The translations under genes were made by a program, and so were the position numbers. DNA of 12,327 bases from JACQFK01 sp035644495 (lineage in GTDB: Bacteria > Planctomycetota > MHYJ01 > JACPRB01), in NCBI GenBank assembly GCA_035644495.1, contig DASQOM010000051.1:1-12327 (forward strand), written 5' to 3'. Below, piece by piece: positions 1-5,666 of the stretch; the stretch's first letter is position 1; every line of letters starts with the position of its first letter. The notes under the pieces are model-generated. The model did no database searches. It saw only the letters and a program-made list of their open reading frames with translations, and was not told the origin of the DNA.

Positions 1-204
1 GGACTGCACTATCGCCGGACCGGAGCCATCCTCGAGTTGGGGGATCCTTACGGGGACACCCTGCGGCACCGGGAGCAGGGCGCCCTTCTGACGGCGTGGA
101 GCGTGGGTCCCGATGCCGTCGACGACGGCGGCATCGGCGATTTCAAGAAGCCTCACGACAGCAAGGACATCGTGCTGGAAGTCCTGCACGGGCGGCCCCG
201 CTGA
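1..204 (+). CDS. C-terminal fragment of an unrecognised protein with a 'SVGPDxVDDGG' tail
   Basis: The frame is open from the first base of the window to a TGA at 202-204, giving the last 67 residues of a gene that starts upstream. The visible part reads DPYGDTLRHR, then a short beta-like stretch LLTAWSVGPDAVDDGG, then a polar end with DIVLEV. From memory, tails of the form 'DP(F/Y)G..LRYR...(Y/W)SVGPDGVDDGG' occur in poorly characterised proteins of Planctomycetes-like bacteria and loosely resemble the end of GspG-type pseudopilins. I do not assign a function. Ten bases separate its stop from the proposed rpmB promoter, so it probably belongs to the preceding transcription unit. The reading frame is convincing because of its composition and the clean stop; the identity is open. 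Confidence 0.7.
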   Translation, partial: GLHYRRTGAILELGDPYGDTLRHREQGALLTAWSVGPDAVDDGGIGDFKKPHDSKDIVLEVLHGRPR

Positions 205-213
205 AGTAAACAC

Positions 214-241
214 TTGATTTCTCCGACGAAATCCCTATGCT
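214..241 (+). promoter_or_regulatory. Possible sigma70-type promoter for rpmB
   Basis: TTGATT at 214-219 and TATGCT at 236-241 are separated by 16 bases; each matches four of six consensus positions. Transcription would start near 248, right at the in-frame GTG at 249. The annotated-looking ATG at 237 would then lie inside the -10 box and could not be translated. The short gap after the upstream stop codon and the strong need for ribosomal protein expression fit a promoter here. It is weaker than the two promoters in the purH/flippase intergenic region, and no experimental evidence is visible. Confidence 0.4.
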
Positions 242-497
242 ATCGCCCGTGATTCAACCACTGACCAAAGGCCGCCGCTGCGCGCTCTGCAACAAGGGGC
301 CCATCCGGGGCGATCAGATCACGCGCCGCGGCCTGGCGAAGTCCAAGGGCGGCGTCGGCCGGAAGATCACCGGACGTTCGCACCGCAGCTTCAAGCCGAA
401 CCTGCAGAAGGTCCGGGCGGTCGTGGACGGGAAGACCGTCCGCCTCAAGGTCTGCACGTCCTGCCTGCGGCTCGGCCGCGTCCAGAAGCCCGCCTGA
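237..497 (+). CDS. rpmB: 50S ribosomal protein L28
   Basis: This is a structural protein of the large ribosomal subunit. The L28 core is clear: an N-terminal CALCNKGP (residues 15-22), FKPNLQKVR (52-60), VVDGK (62-66) and a C-terminal CTSCLR (73-78). The two CxxC pairs (Cys15/18 and Cys73/76) form the zinc-ribbon version of the family. The stretch RGLAKSKGGVGRKITG (31-46) is an extra loop absent from the shortest L28 proteins but common in some phyla. The total is 86 residues from the ATG at 237. That ATG has no Shine-Dalgarno and overlaps a possible -10 box; GTG 249 would give an 82-residue protein whose N-terminus is closer to usual L28 length. The body of the gene is certain, the exact start is not. 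Confidence 0.95.
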   Translation: MLSPVIQPLTKGRRCALCNKGPIRGDQITRRGLAKSKGGVGRKITGRSHRSFKPNLQKVRAVVDGKTVRLKVCTSCLRLGRVQKPA

Positions 498-500
498 TCG

Positions 501-563
501 CAGGCACTGGGCACCGGGCATTCGCCGGTTCCGGCCAATGCATGATGCCTAATGCCTGAGGCT
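501..563 (+). repeat. Degenerate heptanucleotide tandem repeat between rpmB and glyA
   Basis: The spacer can be read as nine consecutive 7-base units: caggcac, tgggcac, cgggcat, tcgccgg, ttccggc, caatgca, tgatgcc, taatgcc, tgaggct. Six or seven of these share a GCAC/GCAT/ATGCC-like core in the same register, and the middle two are diverged. It begins immediately after the rpmB stop and ends about 20 bases before the glyA start. Short tandemly repeated heptamers are known in intergenic regions of cyanobacteria and some other bacteria. Calling this one of them is inference from the period. It has no coding potential, and no stem with a T tract follows, so it is not an obvious terminator. Confidence 0.45.
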
Positions 564-570
564 TCTTTCC

Positions 571-580
571 GGGGGGGTGG
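571..580 (+). promoter_or_regulatory. G-rich Shine-Dalgarno-like tract setting the TTG start of glyA
   Basis: A run of seven G, then TGG, lies three bases upstream of the TTG at 584. The glyA frame has a TGA at 557-559 and no ATG, GTG or other TTG between that stop and 584. The only usual initiation codon before the conserved protein core is therefore this TTG. The G-rich tract can pair with the anti-Shine-Dalgarno in several registers. Confidence 0.5.
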
Positions 581-583
581 GGC

Positions 584-1912
584 TTGAGCGAAGGTCTGGT
601 CCGCGAGGTCGAAGCCGTCGTCCGCGCCAACGATGAGTGGCGCCTCCGTCAAACCATCAATCTCATCGCCAGCGAGAACGTTCTCTCCGCCCGGGCCCGG
701 GCCCTGCTGCCGTCCGATTTCGGCCACCGCTACGCCGAAGGCCACCCCGAGAAGGGCAAGCGCTACTACCAGGGCACGAAGCATATCGACGTCGTCGAGT
801 CGAAGACCCGCGATGCGATGAGGAAGCTCTTCGGCGTCCAGAACGCCGAAGTCCGCACCACCAGCGGCACCAACGCCAACGACGTCGTCTTCGCCTCCTT
901 CGTCAAGGAGACCGACACCGTCATCGTCAACTCCCTCGAGGTGGGCGGCCACATCAGCCACCAGCCCATCGGCGGCATGGGCAAGTACACGCGCAACATC
1001 CTCCGCTGGCCCCGCGATCCGAAGAACGGGTACGCCATCGACGTCCCTGCATCCAAGGACCTGCTGGCCCGTGAAAAACCCAAGATGGTCGTCATCGGGA
1101 AGAGCCTGATCATGCTCCCCGAACCGGCCAAGGATCTCGCCGCCGTCTGCAAGGATCTCGGCGTGATCTGCGTCTTCGACGGCGCCCACGTCCTCGGCCT
1201 CATCGCCGGAAGACAGTTCCAGGATCCGATCGCGGAGGGCTGCGACATCCTGCTCGGCTCGACGCACAAGACCTTCTTCGGGCCGCAGCGCGGCGTCGTG
1301 CTGTCCAACCTCCCCGAGGACAAGTGGAAGAAGATCGATAAGCTCGCGTTCCCGGGCTGCCTCTCGAACCACCACCTCTTCACGCTCCCGCCGCTGCTCG
1401 TCGCCACCTATGAGATGATCGAGTTCGGCCAGGCCTATGCGAAGCAGGTCGTCGCCAACGCCCAGGCCTTCGCCAAGGCGCTCGACGCCGCCGGCTTCGA
1501 CGTGCAGCTGAAGGAGTTCGGGTTCACCCGCACCCACCAGGTCGCCGTCGACGTGAAGAAGCAGGGCGGCGGCCGCGACTGCGCCGAGAAGCTCGAGGCC
1601 AACGACATCATCTGCAACTACAACCTGCTCCCGCACGACGACCCCAAGGCCGTCATGAAGCCGTCGGGGCTGCGACTCGGCGTCCAGGAGATGACGCACT
1701 GGGGCATGAAGGAGGCGGAGATGGCCGAGATCGCCCGCTTCTTCAAGGAGTGCCTCATCGACGGCAAGTCGGTGAAGGAAGAACTCAACAAGTTCCGCCG
1801 CCGCTTCGTCGAGGTGAAGTACAGCTTCGACGGCGCCGGCGGCGAAGAGGCGCCCACCAAGCGGGTCGCGCTGAAGAACGGAACGATCGAGCCGGACCTC
1901 GCCGGATACTGA
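584..1912 (+). CDS. glyA: Serine hydroxymethyltransferase, archaeal-type
   Basis: This PLP enzyme interconverts serine plus tetrahydrofolate with glycine plus 5,10-methylene-THF, the main source of one-carbon units. Visible family landmarks are NLIASENVLS (26-35), YAEGHP with the catalytic Glu52, KRYYQGT (59-65), SGTNAND (94-100), GGHISHQ (121-127), FDGAH with the PLP-pairing Asp199 and His202, GSTHKTFFGP with Schiff-base Lys229, and PSGLRLGVQEMTHWGM (360-375) with carboxylate-binding Arg364. The 'RLGxQEMTxxGM' form, the NYNLLPHDD segment and 'GPQRG' in place of 'GPRGG' point to the archaeal-like branch rather than the E. coli branch. The length of 442 residues is normal, with a charged tail of about 40 residues after the catalytic domain. 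The start is TTG, forced by an upstream in-frame stop. The stop overlaps the next gene's ATG by one base, suggesting coupled translation. Confidence 0.93.
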   Translation: MSEGLVREVEAVVRANDEWRLRQTINLIASENVLSARARALLPSDFGHRYAEGHPEKGKRYYQGTKHIDVVESKTRDAMRKLFGVQNAEVRTTSGTNANDVVFASFVKETDTVIVNSLEVGGHISHQPIGGMGKYTRNILRWPRDPKNGYAIDVPASKDLLAREKPKMVVIGKSLIMLPEPAKDLAAVCKDLGVICVFDGAHVLGLIAGRQFQDPIAEGCDILLGSTHKTFFGPQRGVVLSNLPEDKWKKIDKLAFPGCLSNHHLFTLPPLLVATYEMIEFGQAYAKQVVANAQAFAKALDAAGFDVQLKEFGFTRTHQVAVDVKKQGGGRDCAEKLEANDIICNYNLLPHDDPKAVMKPSGLRLGVQEMTHWGMKEAEMAEIARFFKECLIDGKSVKEELNKFRRRFVEVKYSFDGAGGEEAPTKRVALKNGTIEPDLAGY

Positions 1913-2469
1913 TGCATCCGAGCCTGCTCCGCCGGGACCAGGCCGTGCTCGTCGTCGTCGACGTCCAGGATCGCCTTCACGCGGAGATGCCGCGGCGCGA
2001 TCCCGTCGCGTCCAACCTCGTCAAGCTTGCCGAGACCGCGACGCTCCTGGGGCTGCCCGTCGTCGTCACGGAGCACGCCGCCAAAGCCTTCGGTCCCACG
2101 ATCGCCCCGGTCAGGGCGGCCCTGGCCGCGGCGACGACGCTTCAAAAGATGGTCTTCTCCTGCTTCGGCTCCGAGGAGTTCCGGCAGACCCTGGACTCGA
2201 TCGGACGCCGCCAGATCATCCTCGCCGGTTATGAGACTCATGTCTGCGTCTGCCAGACGGCGCTGGACGCAATCGCCTCCGGCCGCCAGGTGCACCTGGT
2301 GCGGGACGCCACGGACAGCCGCCATGAAGCGGACTATGCGGTCGGCGTCGAGAAGATGACGGGGGCGGGCGTGCTGCCGGCGTCGACGGAGACGGTGATC
2401 TTCGAGCTGCTGGAGAAGGCGGGCACGGACGAATTCCGAGCTCTGCTGCCCGTCATCAAGCGGAAGTAG
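1912..2469 (+). CDS. Isochorismatase-fold cysteine hydrolase
   Basis: The 185-residue protein has the isochorismatase-like (nicotinamidase-related) fold. The catalytic triad is visible: Asp17 in VVVDVQDR, Lys79 in LQKMVFSCF, and nucleophile Cys112 in GYETHVCVCQTALD. The central sheet strands LGLPVVVTEH (46-55) and RQIILAGYE (100-108) are in the expected places. Family members hydrolyse amides or vinyl ethers (nicotinamide, isochorismate, N-carbamoyl compounds). This small single-domain form resembles the housekeeping 'ISOC/YcaC-like' hydrolases, whose substrates are mostly unknown, so I do not name a substrate. Translation starts at the ATG overlapping the glyA TGA (TGATG), so it is very probably co-translated with SHMT. 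Its 3' end overlaps the convergent flippase-like gene by 14 bases. Confidence 0.9.
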   Translation: MHPSLLRRDQAVLVVVDVQDRLHAEMPRRDPVASNLVKLAETATLLGLPVVVTEHAAKAFGPTIAPVRAALAAATTLQKMVFSCFGSEEFRQTLDSIGRRQIILAGYETHVCVCQTALDAIASGRQVHLVRDATDSRHEADYAVGVEKMTGAGVLPASTETVIFELLEKAGTDEFRALLPVIKRK

Positions 2470-3556
2470 GCGGCGCCTCGTCCTCGTCGAGCCCCTCGGT
2501 TTCGTGCACCCCGACCTTCTCCTTGCCCTGGGCGATGCGCTGGGCCATGGCCGCCAGGTTGTAATGGAAGATCAGCCAGCAGCCCAGGAGGATGAGCACC
2601 ACGTCCGAGACGCGGCCGACCAGCTGGTAGGCGTTGGCGTCGTCGTCGGTGCCGAGCCCCAGGACTGCGAAGAGCTTGAGCATGCCGCCCTCCATGACTC
2701 CCAGGGCTCCCGGCGTGTGGGGAAGCATGTTGATCAGGTTGGTCACGATATAGATGGCCGACAGCTTCTCGAACGGGACGAACTCGCGGTGGGCGCAGTA
2801 GAAGTAGAACCAGGGGCGGACGAGGACGGAGAGGGCGGAGAACGCGGTGATGCCCTGGGCGAGGACGAAGGTCTTCCATCGCTTGGTGAAGGCGTTGTGG
2901 ATCAGGTGCTCCATCTCCTCCGCCCGGGTGCGCAGCCTCGCGAGCTTCCGCCTCCAGCGTCCGTAGCGGCGCTTCCTGCCGAGACGGGCCAGGAAGTTGA
3001 TCACCTTCACCGTGGGCTGCCGGTTGCTGACGAACCCATAGACGGCGATCAGGAACAGGGTGACGAGGGTGAAGAGGGCGCCGAGGATCATGACCTCCTG
3101 CCGTCGCGGGAAGTCGATCCTCCAGACCGCGATCCCCGCCGCGATGACCATGGTCATCAGCAGGGCCCCCATCTCCTGGAACTTGCCGACGACGATGGTT
3201 GCGAGGATCTTCCGCTTGGTTTCGCCGGTGACCCGGGCCACGTAGAAGATCTTCAGCGGCTCGGCACCCAGGTACATCGACGGGGCGAGGAAATTGACGG
3301 GGAAGCCCATGAAGTTGGCCTTCAGCGTCGTCCACAGCGAGACCTTCATCTTCTCGCCCCGCATCAGCAGCCACCAGCCGATGCCCGGCCAGAGCATGGT
3401 CCCCGCGCAGAGGATGATGAAGGCCCCGACCCCGGTCCAGCCGACCGACGCCACCGCCTGCAGCGCCTTCCCGAAGCCCCCGTTCCGCTGGATGAAAAAA
3501 ACGAAGAGCCCGATGCCGACGGTCAGGGAGATGACGAGGAAGACTCTTTTCCACAT
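2456..3556 (-). CDS. Flippase-like integral membrane protein (lysylphosphatidylglycerol synthase TM-domain family)
   Basis: This 366-residue protein has about seven or eight hydrophobic segments, the first at residues 5-22. It carries the family's signature patches: SMYLGAEPLKIFYVAR (93-108), IVVGKFQEMGALL (121-133) and NMLPHTPGALGVMEGGM (276-292). This is the UPF0104/LPG-synthase transmembrane domain without the cytoplasmic aminoacyl-transferase domain. Relatives are thought to move lipids or lipid-linked sugars across the inner membrane, so substrate and direction are unknown. A basic loop at 191-215 is likely cytoplasmic, and the acidic tail (351-361) is polar. The frame stays open upstream, but the start at 3556 is preferred: it sits 13 bases after a good -10 box, and the extra N-terminus would be a polar, low-complexity extension. 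The gene is convergent with the hydrolase gene and divergent from purH. Confidence 0.88.
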   Translation of the reverse strand: MWKRVFLVISLTVGIGLFVFFIQRNGGFGKALQAVASVGWTGVGAFIILCAGTMLWPGIGWWLLMRGEKMKVSLWTTLKANFMGFPVNFLAPSMYLGAEPLKIFYVARVTGETKRKILATIVVGKFQEMGALLMTMVIAAGIAVWRIDFPRRQEVMILGALFTLVTLFLIAVYGFVSNRQPTVKVINFLARLGRKRRYGRWRRKLARLRTRAEEMEHLIHNAFTKRWKTFVLAQGITAFSALSVLVRPWFYFYCAHREFVPFEKLSAIYIVTNLINMLPHTPGALGVMEGGMLKLFAVLGLGTDDDANAYQLVGRVSDVVLILLGCWLIFHYNLAAMAQRIAQGKEKVGVHETEGLDEDEAPPTSA

Positions 3557-3569
3557 GTGAGGCGGACCG

Positions 3570-3598
3570 ATTCTAGGGGCGGGCGCTGACCCCGTCAA
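3570..3598 (-). promoter_or_regulatory. Sigma70-type promoter of the flippase-like gene
   Basis: Read on the - strand, TTGACG (3598-3593) is followed after exactly 17 bases by TAGAAT (3575-3570); each hexamer matches five of six consensus positions. The predicted transcription start, about seven bases past the -10, falls near 3563, leaving roughly six or seven bases of leader before the ATG at 3556. No Shine-Dalgarno fits in that space. This also argues against any longer N-terminus for the gene, since upstream codons would lie within or before the promoter. Confidence 0.7.
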
Positions 3599-3669
3599 TC
3601 TAACCCCGCCGGGTTCTTCGTCGGACGACGCCGCCGCCGTTCCGTGTGCGGAAGAACGCCGGGGTGTCG

Positions 3670-3698
3670 TTGACTCCTTCCGACGCGCCCCGTACAAT
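3670..3698 (+). promoter_or_regulatory. Sigma70-type promoter of the purH operon
   Basis: TTGACT (3670-3675) and TACAAT (3693-3698) are separated by 17 bases, and each matches five of six consensus positions. The predicted start of transcription is about 3705, only four bases before the purH ATG at 3709, so the message would be leaderless or nearly so. The in-frame ATG at 3697 overlaps the -10 box and cannot be used from this promoter. The box is divergently oriented to the flippase-gene promoter, with 71 bases between the two -35 elements. No purine-riboswitch-like leader is possible in this space. Confidence 0.72.
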
Positions 3699-3708
3699 GC
3701 CGCGGCTC

Positions 3709-5256
3709 ATGAAGATCCGCACCGCCCTCCTCAGCGTTTTCGACAAGACCGGGATCGTGGAGTTCGCCCGCCGCCTCGCTGAGTTCGGCATCGAAATCCT
3801 CTCTACCGGCGGCACCGCCAAGGCGCTCCGGGACGGCGGCGTCAAGATCACCGACGTCTCCGAGTACACCGGCTCGCCCGAGATCATGGACGGCCGCGTC
3901 AAGACGCTGCATCCCCGCATCCACGGCGGCATCCTCTGCGTGCGCGACTCGAAGGAGCATGTCTCCCAGGCCGAGCAGCACGGGATCAGGATGATCGATC
4001 TCGTGGTGGTCACGCTCTATCCGTTCCGGGAGGTCGTCGCCCGCCCCAACGTCGCCTTTGAGGAGGCGATCGAGAACATCGACATCGGCGGCCCGTCGAT
4101 GATCCGCTCCGCCGCGAAGAACCACAAGTACGTCACCGTCATCACCGAGCCCGCGGACTACGACCGCGTCTCCGAAGACCTGCGCCGCCGCGACGGTTCG
4201 ACGAGCGAGATGCTGCGGCGCGAGCTGGCCGTGAAGGCGTTCACGCTGACCGCCCGCTACGACGGCGCCATCGCCTCGTACCTGGGGGGCCGCGAGGATT
4301 TCCCGGACCTGCTCACCCTGCAGTTCGAGAAGATCGACGATCTCCGCTACGGCGAGAACCCGCACCAGAAGGGGGCGTCCTACCGCTCGTCCTTCCGCAC
4401 CGCGCCGTCGGTCGCCCACGCCAATTTCCTGGGCGGAAAGGAGCTGTCGTACAACAACATCCTCGACCTGGACAGCGCCTTCGAGCTCGTGCGCGAGTTG
4501 CGCCGCCAGGCCTGCGTCATCGTGAAGCACAACAATCCCTGCGGCGCGGGCTGCGCCGAGACGCCGCTCGAGGCTTTCCGGAAGGCGCTCTCGGGCGATC
4601 CCGTGTCCGCCTACGGGGGCCTGGCCGCGTTCAACGGGGCGGTGGACATCGCCACGGCCGAGGCGATCGCGGTGAAGGAGAACTTCCTCGAGGGCATCAT
4701 CGCGCCGCAGTTTGCGCGGGGGGCCGTCGACATCCTTCGGGAGCGCACCAAGTGGGGCAAGAATCTCCGCATCCTCGAGGCGGGCGCCGTTCCGGCCTCC
4801 ACCGCCGGGTGGATGCAGGTGCGGAGCATCCGGGACGGCGTGCTGGTCCAGTCGCCCGACGACAGCCTCGTTGCGGAGTCGAAGCCCGTGGTGGGCCAGC
4901 CCACCGACGAGCAGACCCGGGACCTGATGTTCGCCTGGACCGTCTGCAAGCACGTCCGCTCGAACGCGATCGTGCTGGCGAAGAACGAGACCGTCGTCGG
5001 CGTCGGAGCCGGCCAGATGAGCCGGGTCGACTCCGCGCATATCGCGGTCCGCAAGGCGGGGGACCGCGCGAAGGGCGCGGTGGTCGCCAGCGACGCCTTT
5101 TTCCCGTTCCCGGACGCCCTCGAGGCGTGCCTGGACGCCGGAGCCGAAGCCGTCATCCAGCCTGGCGGATCGATCCGCGACGAGGACGTCATCTCCGTCG
5201 CCCGCAAGCGCAATGTCCCGATGGTGTTGACGGGAATGCGCCACTTCAAGCACTGA
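3709..5256 (+). CDS. purH: Bifunctional AICAR formyltransferase / IMP cyclohydrolase
   Basis: PurH catalyses the last two steps of de novo purine synthesis: transfer of a formyl group from 10-formyl-THF to AICAR, then ring closure to IMP. The N-terminal MGS-like cyclohydrolase domain is shown by ALLSVFDKTGIVEFA (6-20), ILSTGGTAKAL (30-40), DGRVKTLHPRIHGG (61-74) and NIDIGGPSMIRSAAKN (123-138). The transformylase domain is shown by LRYGENPHQ (212-220), SYNNILDLDSA (247-257), VKHNNPCGAG (272-281) with catalytic Lys273/His274, SDAFFPFPD (461-469) and the ending IQPGGSIRDEDV. The 515 residues match the family's usual length. The start at 3709 aligns with known PurH N-termini and with the promoter; ORF extension to 3646 is excluded. 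It is the first gene of a five-gene operon. Confidence 0.97.
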   Translation: MKIRTALLSVFDKTGIVEFARRLAEFGIEILSTGGTAKALRDGGVKITDVSEYTGSPEIMDGRVKTLHPRIHGGILCVRDSKEHVSQAEQHGIRMIDLVVVTLYPFREVVARPNVAFEEAIENIDIGGPSMIRSAAKNHKYVTVITEPADYDRVSEDLRRRDGSTSEMLRRELAVKAFTLTARYDGAIASYLGGREDFPDLLTLQFEKIDDLRYGENPHQKGASYRSSFRTAPSVAHANFLGGKELSYNNILDLDSAFELVRELRRQACVIVKHNNPCGAGCAETPLEAFRKALSGDPVSAYGGLAAFNGAVDIATAEAIAVKENFLEGIIAPQFARGAVDILRERTKWGKNLRILEAGAVPASTAGWMQVRSIRDGVLVQSPDDSLVAESKPVVGQPTDEQTRDLMFAWTVCKHVRSNAIVLAKNETVVGVGAGQMSRVDSAHIAVRKAGDRAKGAVVASDAFFPFPDALEACLDAGAEAVIQPGGSIRDEDVISVARKRNVPMVLTGMRHFKH

Positions 5257-5266
5257 GACCCCATTC

Positions 5267-5272
5267 AGGAAG
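5267..5272 (+). promoter_or_regulatory. Shine-Dalgarno of the Rid-family gene
   Basis: AGGAAG lies seven bases upstream of the ATG at 5280, inside the 23-base gap after the purH stop. It decides the start of the Rid-family gene, because the same frame remains open far upstream through purH. It contrasts with the leaderless-looking start of purH itself. Confidence 0.75.
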
Positions 5273-5279
5273 ACCTGCC

Positions 5280-5666
5280 ATGGCGCGTCAGAACATTTCC
5301 ACCGGATCGAAGTGGGAGCCGATCATCGGATATTCCCGCGCGGTCAAGGTCGGCAAGACGATCGCGGTCTCCGGCACGACCGCGACGGACGAGAACGGCA
5401 AGATCGTCGGCCCCGGGGACCCCTACAAGCAGACGGTCCAGACGCTGAAGAACATCGAGAAGGCGCTCGCCAAGGGCGGCGCCACGCTCAAGGACGTGGT
5501 GCGCACCCGCCTTTTCGTCACGGACATCTCCCGATGGGAGGAGTACGGCCGCGCCCACGGAGAGATCTTCAAGGAAATCCGGCCCGCCACGGCCATGATC
5601 CAGATCTCGAAGCTCATCGACCCGGACATGGTGGTGGAGATCGAGGCGGACGCGATCCTCGAATGA
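5280..5666 (+). CDS. Rid-family (YjgF/YER057c/UK114) protein lacking the RidA arginine
   Basis: The 128-residue protein shows the whole small trimeric Rid fold: SRAVKVGKTIAVSGTTATD (19-37), GDPYKQTVQTLKNIEKAL (46-63), LKDVVRTRLFVTDI (70-83), and the closing strand VVEIEADAIL. RidA itself hydrolyses 2-aminoacrylate, a reactive enamine made by PLP enzymes acting on serine or cysteine, and depends on an Arg in a 'PARS' motif (Arg105 in E. coli). Here the same place reads RPATAM (101-106), with Thr104 where the Arg should be. That places it in one of the Rid subfamilies without RidA-type deaminase activity; the RxHGExFxEIRPATxM pattern fits the 'like_6' group. The stop overlaps the bshA start by four bases. 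Its product is therefore probably a Rid relative of unknown substrate, not RidA proper. Confidence 0.9.
   Translation: MARQNISTGSKWEPIIGYSRAVKVGKTIAVSGTTATDENGKIVGPGDPYKQTVQTLKNIEKALAKGGATLKDVVRTRLFVTDISRWEEYGRAHGEIFKEIRPATAMIQISKLIDPDMVVEIEADAILE

Noticed and set aside
522..535. gccggttccggc palindrome as a terminator for rpmB
   Set aside because: The loop would be only two bases and no T tract follows. The sequence is better explained as diverged units of the 7-base repeat.
571..582. G-run upstream of glyA as a G-quadruplex
   Set aside because: There are only two G blocks (seven and four to five) in a short span, too few separated runs for a convincing quadruplex. A Shine-Dalgarno-like role is simpler.
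314..1699. 461-codon open frame on the - strand antisense to rpmB and glyA
   Set aside because: It crosses two genes of certain identity and carries no motif; composition artefact.
3557..3697. N-terminal extension of the flippase-like protein by 47 residues
   Set aside because: The added residues are polar and low-complexity, and the codons cover the promoter boxes at 3570-3598. The start at 3556 gives a proper first membrane helix.
3646..3708. N-terminal extension of PurH to an ATG at 3646 or 3697
   Set aside because: The promoter at 3670-3698 lies inside the extension, and known PurH proteins begin close to the ALLSVxDK motif, as with the start at 3709.
3595..5253. 552-codon open frame on the - strand antisense to purH
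   Set aside because: It mirrors purH almost exactly, has a composition dominated by Arg, Asp, Leu and Val, and shows no family motif. Such long antisense frames are expected in GC-rich DNA with strong third-position bias.
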